From NCBI RefSeq assembly GCF_003076455.1, contig NZ_CP020918.1:1736001-1800000 (forward strand): a DNA stretch of 64,000 nt. The letters are read 5' to 3'. The stretch comes from Flavobacterium faecale (GTDB lineage Bacteria; Bacteroidota; Bacteroidia; Flavobacteriales; Flavobacteriaceae). This document shows positions 46,958-55,921 of the stretch, in pieces. The stretch's first letter is position 1. Each line of letters opens with the position of its first letter. The notes under the pieces are model-generated. The model made no database searches, was not told the origin of the DNA, and saw only the letters and a list, made by a program, of their open reading frames with translations. The translations under genes were made by a program, and so were the position numbers.

Positions 46958-47598
46958 TTGTAGGAGCTAAAGGATTTGCGAAGGAAGTTTTAGAAGTATT
47001 GTATCAAAACAATCAAACAGAAAATGTTGTTTTTTATGACGATGTTAATGATGATGCACCCGAATTTTTATATGATAAATTTAGAGTCCTCAAAAATACA
47101 ATAGATGTTTGTGCATACTTTGAGAGTGTGGACAATCAATTTACTATTGGTATAGGTAATCCCAAGTTAAGAAAAATTTTAGTTACCAAATTTGAAAAAT
47201 TAGGAGGTGTATTTACAAGTACAATAAGTCCTAAAGCAAGTATCGGCAATTTTGGGAACAAGATCAAGCCTGGGTGCAATATTATGACAGGAACTATAAT
47301 TACAAATGATATTACAATTGGTGAAGGCGTAATTCTAAATTTGAACAGCACTATTGGTCATGATAGCAGTATTGGTGATTATGTTGAGGTTTCTCCGGGA
47401 GTTAATATCTCGGGTAATTGTACTATTGGTAATTTTAGTATTTTAGGTACAAATGCAACTGTTTTACCCAAAATAGTTATTGGTCAAAACGTTATCATTG
47501 GGGCAGGCTCTGTTGTTACGAAAGATATACCTGATAATTCGATGGCTGTTGGCATCCCTGCAAAAATTATAAAAGCCTTAGATCCAATAGAACTATAA
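46951..47598 (+). CDS. NeuD/PglD/VioB-type sugar N-acetyltransferase
   Basis: 215 residues. A small N-terminal Rossmann-like nucleotide-sugar domain (MLIVGAKGFAKEVLEVL, residues 1-17) is followed by a left-handed beta-helix of hexapeptide repeats: ISPKASIGNFG, TIITNDITIGEG, NSTIGHDSSIGDYVEVSPGV, NCTIGNFSILG and IVIGQNVIIGAGSVVTKDIP. The His in IGHDS near residue 130 is the expected general base. The 7-base overlap with the aminotransferase argues that it acetylates that enzyme's amino sugar. Confidence 0.9.
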   Translation: MLIVGAKGFAKEVLEVLYQNNQTENVVFYDDVNDDAPEFLYDKFRVLKNTIDVCAYFESVDNQFTIGIGNPKLRKILVTKFEKLGGVFTSTISPKASIGNFGNKIKPGCNIMTGTIITNDITIGEGVILNLNSTIGHDSSIGDYVEVSPGVNISGNCTIGNFSILGTNATVLPKIVIGQNVIIGAGSVVTKDIPDNSMAVGIPAKIIKALDPIEL

Positions 47599-47599
47599 A

Positions 47600-48532
47600 A
47601 TGAAACAGCCACCAATTGTAAGCGTTGTAATGATTACCTACGGACATGAGCAGTTTATCGAACAAGCAATAAATAGTGTTTTAATGCAAGAGTGCGATTT
47701 TGAAATCGAACTAATACTTGCAAATGACTGTTCTCCTGATCAAACGGATGTTGTCATTCAAAAAATAATTCAAACACATCCAAAAGCTTCAATCATTAGT
47801 TATTACAAACAGGAAGTTAATATGGGCATGATGCCAAATTTTATCTTTGCATTGCAAAAGGCAGAAGGAAAGTATATTGCTCTTTGCGATGGTGATGATT
47901 ATTGGACAGATAAGTTTAAATTACAAAAGCAGGTAGATTTTTTAAATAGTAATCTAGATTATGTGTTGTGTTTTCATTCAGTAGCTATCTTAAAAAATGA
48001 CGGTAGTATGGTCGAAGATTTTATTACATCGCTACCACCAGAGTATGAAACAATTGATACGTTAGCAAAACTGGGGAATTATATTCATACACCTTCGGTA
48101 GTTTACAGAAATGTTTTGGAAGAAACCCCTCCTGAGTTTGAATTATCTCCAATTGGAGACTACTTTCTTTATATGATGTTGGCAGAGCACGGGAAATTGA
48201 AGTTTTTGCAAGATCAAATGTCGACCTATCGCTATGGGGTTGGTTTGTTTTCAGGAACAACTCATTCAATTCGACTGCAGAAAGAAGTGATAATGTTAGC
48301 CTGTTTATTATCTTATTTAAAAGTTGGTGATTTTAAAAAGATACTATTGGATAGATATATTCTGTTAGTTGACGAATTTAAAAAAAGTATTGAAGACAAA
48401 AATAAAGAAAACCTACCCATAAGACCGTTTTTACAGAGAGCAATAGAGTATGTAAAGGGTAATTATAAAGATCCGGGTAAGATTTTAAATAAAGTGTGTT
48501 TTAAGGTTTTAAATAAAGTATGGACAAAATGA
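47600..48532 (+). CDS. GT2-family glycosyltransferase
   Basis: 310 residues, GT-A fold: VSVVMITYGHEQFIEQAINSV at the start, the nucleotide-binding NDCSPDQT (about residues 41-48) and metal-binding ALCDGDDYWTDKFKLQKQV (DGDD near 95-98). Starts one base after the acetyltransferase. Many proteins with this C-DGDDYW motif add sugars in O-antigen synthesis; substrate unknown. Confidence 0.87.
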   Translation: MKQPPIVSVVMITYGHEQFIEQAINSVLMQECDFEIELILANDCSPDQTDVVIQKIIQTHPKASIISYYKQEVNMGMMPNFIFALQKAEGKYIALCDGDDYWTDKFKLQKQVDFLNSNLDYVLCFHSVAILKNDGSMVEDFITSLPPEYETIDTLAKLGNYIHTPSVVYRNVLEETPPEFELSPIGDYFLYMMLAEHGKLKFLQDQMSTYRYGVGLFSGTTHSIRLQKEVIMLACLLSYLKVGDFKKILLDRYILLVDEFKKSIEDKNKENLPIRPFLQRAIEYVKGNYKDPGKILNKVCFKVLNKVWTK

Positions 48533-49554
48533 AATTAGCCTTTACAATTTGCTCAAACAATTATTTAGCACAAGCAAAAATATTAGGGGATTCTTTGCTT
48601 AAACATAATCCTGATTATAAAATGATAATAGGATTATGCGATAAAAAAAGTGACGACATCGATTATGATTTTTTTGAGCATATAGAAATTGTTGCGGTTG
48701 AAGAAATTAATATTCCTAATTTTGATGAGATTATAAAAAAGTATGATATTGTTGAATTAAATACTTCTATCAAACCATCTTTTTTTAAATATTTTATAGG
48801 CAAATATAAAGATCTTGAATCCATAGTATATTTAGATCCAGATATACAGGTTTTTAATAAATTAGACAGGTTAAATACTTATTTGGTTGCGAATGATATT
48901 TTACTCACTCCTCATATTTTAAAACCGATCAGCGTAGATGACATGATGCCCTCAGAAAGTTTGTTTTTGAATTACGGCATCTATAATCTAGGTTTCTTGG
49001 CATTGAATCCACATTGTGATAATGTATTGCGGTTTTTAAATTGGTGGGAACAGAGAACCTTGACAATTGGTTATGATCGAGTTTGTGATGGACTCTTTGT
49101 GGATCAATTATGGATTAATTTTGTGCCACTTTTTTTTGATAAAGTTAAGATTTTAAGTGATTTAGGACTTAATGCTGCGCCATGGAATTTACATGAAAGA
49201 CCGATGAAATTAAGTTCCAATTCTAACTTTTTGATGGAGGATAAAACCAATTTATATCTATATCATTTTAGTTCCTATAATTACAAATTGCCACAGCAGT
49301 TTTCTAAATATTACAACAGGTTTAAAAACATAGAAGAAGAAGATTGGTTGCTAAATCTATATGGGCAATACCATGAAAAACTACTCCAAAATCAAGTTGA
49401 AGTTTTTTCAATAGTTAAATGTTATTATCAGAAAGAAGTTCCTATTCCTATAAAAGTGGAGAAGAAGAAAAGGAAATTGAAATTTTCGGATTTTATACCG
49501 CCAGTAATACCCTATTTAGTAAAGAAAATGATAGGCAAAAGTACTTGTTTATGA
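48520..49554 (+). CDS. GT8-like glycosyltransferase family protein
   Basis: 344 residues from the ATG at 48520. An ATG at 48529 (MKLAFTIC) would create the common ATGA overlap with the previous stop and may be the true start. The fold suggests GT-A: AFTICSNNYLAQAKILGDSLLKHNP at the start and SIVYLDPDIQVFNKL near residues 106-120 with the metal-binding DPD. NYGIYNLGFLALNP and a later VDQLWINFVPLFFD fit. The C-terminal tail is basic. I recognise the general type, not the precise family or sugar. Confidence 0.68.
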   Translation: MDKMKLAFTICSNNYLAQAKILGDSLLKHNPDYKMIIGLCDKKSDDIDYDFFEHIEIVAVEEINIPNFDEIIKKYDIVELNTSIKPSFFKYFIGKYKDLESIVYLDPDIQVFNKLDRLNTYLVANDILLTPHILKPISVDDMMPSESLFLNYGIYNLGFLALNPHCDNVLRFLNWWEQRTLTIGYDRVCDGLFVDQLWINFVPLFFDKVKILSDLGLNAAPWNLHERPMKLSSNSNFLMEDKTNLYLYHFSSYNYKLPQQFSKYYNRFKNIEEEDWLLNLYGQYHEKLLQNQVEVFSIVKCYYQKEVPIPIKVEKKKRKLKFSDFIPPVIPYLVKKMIGKSTCL

Positions 49555-50330
49555 AAAAACTATCCATTATAACTATCAATTACAATAACCTCAAGGGATT
49601 AAAAAGAACTGTCGAAAGTGTTGTCAATCAAACTTGGCAAGAGTTTGAATACATTGTTATTGATGGCGGGTCAACAGATGGTAGTGCATCTTATTTAGAA
49701 AATCATTCATCTAATTTTGATTATTGGATCAGTGACTCAGATACAGGTATTTATAACGCCATGAACAAAGGGATTCAAAAAGCTAAGGGAGAGTATTTGC
49801 TGTTCTTGAACAGTGGGGATCATCTTTATGGTAATGAAGCGTTACAAAAAACAATATCGGAAGTATGTGATTATGATCTCGTATATTTTGATATCCAAGT
49901 TATTGATCAAGAAAAAACTTCAATTTTAGAAAATCCGTCTACATTTTCTTTTGAATATTTGCATAATAATTTGCCTTGTCATCAGAGTTTGTTTGTAAAG
50001 AAAAGTGCTTTTGGAGTGGTGGGATTATATGATGAAGAATTAATAATAGTAGCCGACTGGAAATGGTTCATTCAAGCTATCTTAAAATACAATCTCAGTT
50101 ATAAAAAACGGGCAGGTTTTTTTTCTGTTTTTTATAAGGACGGAATTAGTTCTATAGATGTAAATACGGCGCTAATTCAAAAAGAAAGAACGCTCGTTTT
50201 AGAAAAGGATTTTCCGATATTAATGAATGATTTAAAACACCAATATTATTTAGAACGAGTGATTAGGAACCTTAGAAAATCAAGAAAAATAAAATGGTTG
50301 TTGAAATTGGGTTTACTAGATAAATTTTAA
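49551..50330 (+). CDS. GT2-family glycosyltransferase, copy A of a duplicated pair
   Basis: 259 residues from the ATG at 49551, which overlaps the previous stop as ATGA. A longer frame from 49419 covers the end of the upstream gene and is not family-like. The fold is of the WcaA-like subgroup: LSIITINYNN, DGGSTDGS (about residues 38-45), GIYNAMNKGI, YLLFLNSGDH (with NSGD in place of a plain DxD) and IVADWKWFIQAI near 170-181. It is clearly homologous along its whole length to the gene at 53494, including the final KF. Confidence 0.87.
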   Translation: MKKLSIITINYNNLKGLKRTVESVVNQTWQEFEYIVIDGGSTDGSASYLENHSSNFDYWISDSDTGIYNAMNKGIQKAKGEYLLFLNSGDHLYGNEALQKTISEVCDYDLVYFDIQVIDQEKTSILENPSTFSFEYLHNNLPCHQSLFVKKSAFGVVGLYDEELIIVADWKWFIQAILKYNLSYKKRAGFFSVFYKDGISSIDVNTALIQKERTLVLEKDFPILMNDLKHQYYLERVIRNLRKSRKIKWLLKLGLLDKF

Positions 50331-50332
50331 AT

Positions 50333-51322
50333 ATGGAAAAAAAATTATCTGTAATAATACCAGTTTACAATGCTGAACAATTTATTGAAAAATCAATTCG
50401 TTCGGCACTAGATCAACCAGAAGTTACTGAGGTAATTGTGGTCAATGATGGCAGCACAGATGGTACACAAGCCATTCTAACCTGGATGCAAAATGAAAAC
50501 CCAAAAGTAAAAGTTTTTCAACATCCTAATTATGAAAATAAAGGACGATCAGCGACTAGAAATCTAGGATTACAAAATGCTACTGCAAACTATATCGCTT
50601 TTTTGGATGCTGATGATTATTATTTGCCAAATCGGTTTACCAATGATTTTAAAGTTTTTCAAACAAATGATCAGATTGATGGTGTCTATAATGCCGTGGG
50701 ATTACGGTTCTACAACACAGTATCTCATGAGCTAAGAAATGAAATGAAGCGCCAATTTACGCTTACAAAAAAAATTGAAGCTAAAAATCTATTTTGTGCG
50801 CTGCTAAAAGGTACCTATGGTTATTTTCATATTAGTGGTCTTACTTTAAAAAGAGAAGTTTTCGAAGTAATTGGAGCATTTAACACTAAACTCGTTGTTT
50901 CAGAAGATTCCGATATTTTTTTACGTCTAGCACTCAAATGTACTTTAGTAGCATCAAATATAAATGATTCAGTAGCTATGCGTGGTATTCATAGTAACAA
51001 TGTATTTTACAGAAGAGATTTGTATGATGAAAATGATCTTTATTTTTACGAGTCAATGTACGAATGGAGTTCTAAAAATAAGATTAATTTAAATACGGTA
51101 GAAAAATTTTTGGAAAGAATTTGGATTTTAAAATATAGAAAAAAAGAAAAAAAACATAAGTATTTGATTTATTGGTTTCGGCTAAATTTGAAAGCACCAA
51201 AATTTTTATTTAGCTATCTTAGTGTTAAATATTTTCCTTTAACAAGATTTTTTAAGAAGAAATTATATATGGTTAAAAGTAAAATTAATTATCTACTATT
51301 AAACTCTTTAAATAATAAATAG
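50333..51322 (+). CDS. GT2-family glycosyltransferase, copy B of a duplicated pair
   Basis: 329 residues. SVIIPVYNAEQFIEKSI, VVNDGSTDGT (about residues 35-44), KGRSATRNLG and AFLDADDYYLPNRF (DADD near 90-93) define a GT2 enzyme. VVSEDSDIFLRLALKC near 182-197 holds the likely base. It is a close homologue of the gene at 52491; a run of 23 identical bases is shared (50417-50439 and 52575-52597). Starts 2 bases after copy A. Confidence 0.88.
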   Translation: MEKKLSVIIPVYNAEQFIEKSIRSALDQPEVTEVIVVNDGSTDGTQAILTWMQNENPKVKVFQHPNYENKGRSATRNLGLQNATANYIAFLDADDYYLPNRFTNDFKVFQTNDQIDGVYNAVGLRFYNTVSHELRNEMKRQFTLTKKIEAKNLFCALLKGTYGYFHISGLTLKREVFEVIGAFNTKLVVSEDSDIFLRLALKCTLVASNINDSVAMRGIHSNNVFYRRDLYDENDLYFYESMYEWSSKNKINLNTVEKFLERIWILKYRKKEKKHKYLIYWFRLNLKAPKFLFSYLSVKYFPLTRFFKKKLYMVKSKINYLLLNSLNNK

Positions 51323-51329
51323 AAATATA

Positions 51330-52331
51330 ATGAAAGAAAGAAAATGTATTTTATTCTGCCATTATGGTTATTCCGAATATTTAATATATACTCTAAAACA
51401 AGTTAAATTAACTAATCCAGACTGTAGAATCATTTTGCTTGGAGATAAAGACAACAGAAAGATAGCAATCAAAGCAAATGTAGAGCATTTCTTTTTTAAG
51501 GATTACGAAAAAAGTGACGAACTTTTAGAATTTGAAAAAATTTATCATCATGTAGCCGGTGTAAAACATAATAAGGAGTTTTGGACAAAATTTGTTTTTA
51601 AAAGGTGGTTCTACATACATAATTTTATAAAAGAGAATAGTATTGATTCATTTTGGCATTTCGACTCTGATAATATGATTTTAGCAAATCTAGAATTTCA
51701 GGAATGCAAGTTTAAAGAATTTGATTGTACTGAACAATGTAGTGGTATCTGTTTGAATGGATATGTTTCTTCTTTTAATATTGTAGATGGATACGTAAAA
51801 AAAATCAACTATTTATTTGGAGATAAAGATTATTTAAATAAACAGAGAATTGATTTTGTATCAAATCCAGATTTTGCTTTCACTGAAATGAGAGCTTATA
51901 TAGCCTTCAAAGAGCAAGAGGGTATAAAAAGTATTAGACTCAATAAAATTATAGATAATGAGTCATTTGACGATTGTATTTGTCATGCGCAAGGATATGA
52001 CGTTTATGATAGACAGTTAGGAGGACGACTATTAAAAAAAATATATGTTGATAATTTTGGTAATTTTTACTGCTTTCATATAAAAAGTTCAAATTATATA
52101 AAAATGAACAGTCTTAATCTTAGTTGGGTACCTACTAGATTATTTAAATTAGTATTTCAAGAGTCTAACAAGATTCATAAAAAAGAGAGTACGCTCAATT
52201 TTAAGGAATATAAATTATTAGATATATTTCAAACAAAAAGTTTTAGGTCAAGAGTTTTAAAATTCACACCAGAAATTGTTAAAAAATTCATCAGAGGAAT
52301 TCTTAACAAAAATCAGAGAACTTATTTATAG
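51330..52331 (+). CDS. Unassigned GT-A-like glycosyltransferase candidate
   Basis: 333 residues that I do not recognise as a named family. Features: ILFCHYGYSEYLIYTLKQVKLTNPDCRIILLGD at the start (an alpha/beta opening like GT-A transferases, shown by its beginning), and SIDSFWHFDSDNMILANL near residues 107-124 with a DSD where a metal-binding DxD is expected. EFWTKFVFKRWFYIHNFI lies just before. The C-terminal third is basic. It sits between the two halves of a duplicated glycosyltransferase set, supporting a role in the same glycan. Confidence 0.6.
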   Translation: MKERKCILFCHYGYSEYLIYTLKQVKLTNPDCRIILLGDKDNRKIAIKANVEHFFFKDYEKSDELLEFEKIYHHVAGVKHNKEFWTKFVFKRWFYIHNFIKENSIDSFWHFDSDNMILANLEFQECKFKEFDCTEQCSGICLNGYVSSFNIVDGYVKKINYLFGDKDYLNKQRIDFVSNPDFAFTEMRAYIAFKEQEGIKSIRLNKIIDNESFDDCICHAQGYDVYDRQLGGRLLKKIYVDNFGNFYCFHIKSSNYIKMNSLNLSWVPTRLFKLVFQESNKIHKKESTLNFKEYKLLDIFQTKSFRSRVLKFTPEIVKKFIRGILNKNQRTYL

Positions 52332-52490
52332 AATTTAAATATAATTATGAACACTTTTAAATTGTTTTGCTAGAATTAATTAATAGATTACACGAATAAA
52401 TATATGTTGTGATTATATTTTTATTAAGAAGCTTTTTTCTTTCTTTAGATGGTAACAACTCAAGTTATTTCACTAATTAGATTTTTTTCA

Positions 52491-53450
52491 ATGAATTTTA
52501 CTGTTTCGGTCATAATTCCAGCATACAATGTAGAAACTTTTATAGCTACAGCAGTACAATCGGCCGTTATACAGCCAGAAGTTACTGAGGTAATTGTTGT
52601 TGATGACGGAAGTACAGATTCGACCAAAATAATTGTGACTGAACTGCAGCAAGGAAATCCGAAAATAAAGATTTTTCAACATGAAGGAGGAAAAAATAAA
52701 GGACGCTCTGCAACAAGAAACCTTGGCATTGCTAAGGCGCAATCCAATTATATTGCTTTTTTAGATGCAGACGATTATTATGTTGCGAATAGATTTACAC
52801 ACGATAAAAAGGTTTTTGCCAAAAATTTAGATTGTGATGGTGTTTACAATGCGGTAGGTTTTCACTTTTATAGAGATGCTAATGCAAATGAGTTAAAAAA
52901 GCTAAAGTTAAGTACGATTTCTAAAATTCTTGACCCCAAAGATTTTTTTGAAGCAATTGTAGCCAGCAAATATGGCTATTTACATTTAAACGGCATCGTT
53001 GTAAAAAAGACAGTTTTTGACGTTATTGGAGTATTGAATGAGAGTCTAGTCGTGGCTGAAGATTCGGAAATAATATTTAAAATGGCTTTGAAGTGCCAAA
53101 TGTATCCTAGTGTACTTGATGAACCCGTCGCGAAACGAGGGATACATGATGCAAACATTTTTACCGCGGAAGCATTGTATAAAATTTACAATATCAAATT
53201 GTATGAAGAATTACTTTATTGGAGTTATCGCAATGCAATCTCAGTGAAAAATAAAGATCTTTTATTGAAGTGGTTATGGTTTTTTAAGTTTAGAGATGGT
53301 AGATCATTGCTAAATCACATCGGTTATTGGGGAAGATTGGGTTATAAATCCCCTCAATTTTTTCTATCAAGCTTGGGAATAAAGTATTTTCCAATAGTAA
53401 GATTAAGAAAAAATATTTTCTCATTTTTGTACTCTAACAAAACAACATAA
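52491..53450 (+). CDS. GT2-family glycosyltransferase, copy B' (homologue of the gene at 50333)
   Basis: 319 residues from the ATG at 52491 (NFTVSVIIPAYN); the frame is open back to 52449 but the extra 14 residues are not family-like. It shows VVDDGSTDST (about residues 36-45), KGRSATRNLG, AFLDADDYYVANRF and VVAEDSEIIFKMALKC. Segments EVTEVIVV, KGRSATRNLG and DGVYNAVG are shared exactly with copy B. The upstream gap of about 160 bases contains no gene. Sugar unknown. Confidence 0.88.
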   Translation: MNFTVSVIIPAYNVETFIATAVQSAVIQPEVTEVIVVDDGSTDSTKIIVTELQQGNPKIKIFQHEGGKNKGRSATRNLGIAKAQSNYIAFLDADDYYVANRFTHDKKVFAKNLDCDGVYNAVGFHFYRDANANELKKLKLSTISKILDPKDFFEAIVASKYGYLHLNGIVVKKTVFDVIGVLNESLVVAEDSEIIFKMALKCQMYPSVLDEPVAKRGIHDANIFTAEALYKIYNIKLYEELLYWSYRNAISVKNKDLLLKWLWFFKFRDGRSLLNHIGYWGRLGYKSPQFFLSSLGIKYFPIVRLRKNIFSFLYSNKTT

Positions 53451-53493
53451 ACTGTGTTGCCTAGCACTATAATTTTATTCGTGTAAATTTTTC

Positions 53494-54273
53494 ATGTCAA
53501 AACTTTCCATCATAACAATCAATTTCAACAATCGTGTTGGCTTGCAAAAAACACTACAAAGTGTCTTTGAGCAAAGTTGGCAAGATTTTGAGCACATCAT
53601 AATTGATGGAGGATCAACAGATGGTAGTGTAGCGTTGATGCGAGAAAATCAAGATAAATTTTCGTATTCGGTTAGCGAACCAGATCGTGGCGTGTACAAC
53701 GCTATGAACAAAGGGATCGCTGCTGCAAAGGGAGAATATTTACTATTTTTAAATAGTGGCGACCATTTTTATAGTAATAATGTGTTGAAGAAAAATCATC
53801 AACATCTAGCAAATGAGGATATTATTTATTTTGAATTAGAAGTTATTGGGCAAAAAAAGAAGTTTATTAAACAGTATCCCGATAAATTGTCATTTGCCTA
53901 TTTTTTAAAAGATTCATTACCACATCCAGCCACTTTTATTAAAGCAAAAACTTTAAAAAACTACGGCAGTTATGATGAAGAACTGAGGGTAATTGCAGAT
54001 TGGAAATTTTTCATCGACAGCATCTGTAAAAATAATGTGAGTTATAGGAAAGTAAACAATACCTTGTCTACTTTTTATCTGGATGGAATGAGCTCAAAGC
54101 CAGCGAAGCGGAATTTGATCGTTATGGAGAGAAATACTATTTTAGAATCAGAATATCCAGCTTTTGTAAAAGATATAGAGGATATCGTGCACCACCGTGA
54201 TAGTATACAGAGTCTCAAAAACTCAAGAATAATACAACTTTTGATACGATTTGGTTTTTTAAATAAATTTTAA
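53494..54273 (+). CDS. GT2-family glycosyltransferase, copy A' (homologue of the gene at 49551)
   Basis: 259 residues, same length as copy A. LSIITINFNN, IDGGSTDGS, GVYNAMNKGI, KGEYLLFLNSGDH and VIADWKFFIDSI follow copy A position by position, and both proteins end with KF after a short basic stretch. The next gene starts directly at its stop (TAAATG). In copy A the order is A then B; here B' comes before A'. Confidence 0.88.
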   Translation: MSKLSIITINFNNRVGLQKTLQSVFEQSWQDFEHIIIDGGSTDGSVALMRENQDKFSYSVSEPDRGVYNAMNKGIAAAKGEYLLFLNSGDHFYSNNVLKKNHQHLANEDIIYFELEVIGQKKKFIKQYPDKLSFAYFLKDSLPHPATFIKAKTLKNYGSYDEELRVIADWKFFIDSICKNNVSYRKVNNTLSTFYLDGMSSKPAKRNLIVMERNTILESEYPAFVKDIEDIVHHRDSIQSLKNSRIIQLLIRFGFLNKF

Positions 54274-55140
54274 ATGCAGACTCCTTTAATTTCGATTATA
54301 GTCCCTTGTTACAAACAAGCTCATTTTCTTAACGAAGCTCTACAATCGGTTATAAATCAAACGTACAGCAGTTGGGAATGCATCATTGTGAATGATGGCA
54401 GCCCCGACGATACTGAGGAAGTTGCAGTAAGATGGTTAGAAAAAGACGAACGTTTTGTGTATGTACACAAAAAAAACGGAGGTTTATCTAGTGCTCGGAA
54501 CGCTGGAATAAAAAAATCTAGAGGTGTTTATATATTACCCTTGGATGCTGACGATTTGCTTGCGGCAACTTATTTAGAAAAACAAGTCGCCGTTTTAGAG
54601 CGCAATACGTCTTTGGGGATTGTAACGTCTTACAGCAATTTTTTTTATAAAGAAAAAAACAATATTATCTACCAGTTAAAGCCAATTGGAGATAATGTAA
54701 TTTCATTGTTGTTTGTCAATCAATTGGTAGCGACTTCGTTATACAGGAAGGAATGTTGGACTGCTGTATCTGGTTATGATGAAACAATGAAAAAAGGATT
54801 TGAAGATTGGGATTTTTGGATCAGCATTACCAAACTTGGGTGGACTTACAGTATCACAAGAGAATTTTTGTTTTACTACCGCAAAGCCCAACAGTCCATG
54901 CTGGCAAACACAATCGAACATCATTCAGACGAAGTAAAACGGTATATTTTTACGAAGCACAAAGAATTGTATATTCAGAATTTCGATAATTGCATGGAGG
55001 TACTCTTTTTTGAAATGGAGGTACAACGCAAAGGTCACAACAAATTTAAAAATTCACTTGAATATAAAATTGGTAAACTAATTTTAAAGCCTTATCGTTG
55101 GGTTTCTCAATTTTTTTCAAGTCCCAAAAAAGAGCTATGA
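54274..55140 (+). CDS. GT2-family glycosyltransferase
   Basis: 288 residues: ISIIVPCYKQAHFLNEALQSV, VNDGSPDDT (about residues 38-46), GLSSARNAGI, LPLDADDLL (DADD near 91-94) and FEDWDFWISITKLGW near 177-191 with the acidic pair expected at the catalytic centre. It abuts the previous gene and shares ATGA with the next one, so translation is coupled throughout. Substrates unknown. Confidence 0.88.
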   Translation: MQTPLISIIVPCYKQAHFLNEALQSVINQTYSSWECIIVNDGSPDDTEEVAVRWLEKDERFVYVHKKNGGLSSARNAGIKKSRGVYILPLDADDLLAATYLEKQVAVLERNTSLGIVTSYSNFFYKEKNNIIYQLKPIGDNVISLLFVNQLVATSLYRKECWTAVSGYDETMKKGFEDWDFWISITKLGWTYSITREFLFYYRKAQQSMLANTIEHHSDEVKRYIFTKHKELYIQNFDNCMEVLFFEMEVQRKGHNKFKNSLEYKIGKLILKPYRWVSQFFSSPKKEL

Positions 55141-55916
55141 TCTCAGTCGTTATTCGAAATAAAAATCAAGCACCTGCACTATCTTTTTTATTAAAGGTAC
55201 TTACGGAACGGTACAGTTCATCAATCAATGAAATTATTGTGATTGATAATTGCTCTGTAGACGACAGTGAAAAAGTCGCCAAGAATTTTGGTGCTCGATG
55301 GGTTACGATAAAAGAGTTTAGTTATGGTGCTAGCGCCAATCTAGCGGCTCAAGAGGCAGTTGGTCCTGTAGTGGTGATTTTTAGTGCTCATTCCTACCCC
55401 GTGAGTCATGATTTTTTTGGTTTAATTCAACAAAAGTTTGATTCTAATCCCAATTTGGCAGGTTTACGTTGTTTGCACAGCAGTAATGATTATCGAAATT
55501 ACAGCAATGGCATAACTGCCAAAATGGATCCCAACAAATCGGGATTGATATTTTCGGGCTCTGCATTCAATAAAAAAGTTTGGGAACAACATCCTTTTCG
55601 AAATGATGTTGCTACTTTCGAGGACAAAGAATGGAGTAAAAGAGTTTTGGAGAAGGGATATGATATCGAATTTGTTCCATCTATTTTTCATTATGAAATT
55701 ACACGAACAGCCAAACAAAACTTCTTTCGATATAAAAATGATGTGGTTGGCAATTACCAACTGTGGCATCATGATGTGAGTTTCGGGCAAGCAGTTAGAG
55801 GTTTTTTTGGTAGTACATTTACTTCTCTTAATAATTTTGTAATTGAACTCTGCTACCACCTCAAAAGGTTTTTGTTTCTAATAAAATTCATCAATAATAA
55901 GCCAGAGAAGTTTTGA
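55137..55916 (+). CDS. GT2-like glycosyltransferase lacking a standard DxD motif
   Basis: 259 residues from the ATG at 55137 (ATGA overlap); a longer frame from 55098 lies within the previous gene. ISVVIRNKNQAPAL and VIDNCSVDDSEKV define the GT2 nucleotide site. Where DxD is expected it reads VVIFSAHSYPVSHDFF (about residues 83-98), with no acidic pair. GSAFNKKVWEQHPF and ATFEDKEWSKRVLEKGYDIEFVP (EDKEW supplying the usual acidic motif) are intact. Some rhamnosyltransferase-like GT2 proteins have a loose motif here, so activity is possible. Sugar unknown. Confidence 0.78.
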   Translation: MISVVIRNKNQAPALSFLLKVLTERYSSSINEIIVIDNCSVDDSEKVAKNFGARWVTIKEFSYGASANLAAQEAVGPVVVIFSAHSYPVSHDFFGLIQQKFDSNPNLAGLRCLHSSNDYRNYSNGITAKMDPNKSGLIFSGSAFNKKVWEQHPFRNDVATFEDKEWSKRVLEKGYDIEFVPSIFHYEITRTAKQNFFRYKNDVVGNYQLWHHDVSFGQAVRGFFGSTFTSLNNFVIELCYHLKRFLFLIKFINNKPEKF

Positions 55917-55921
55917 GCACC

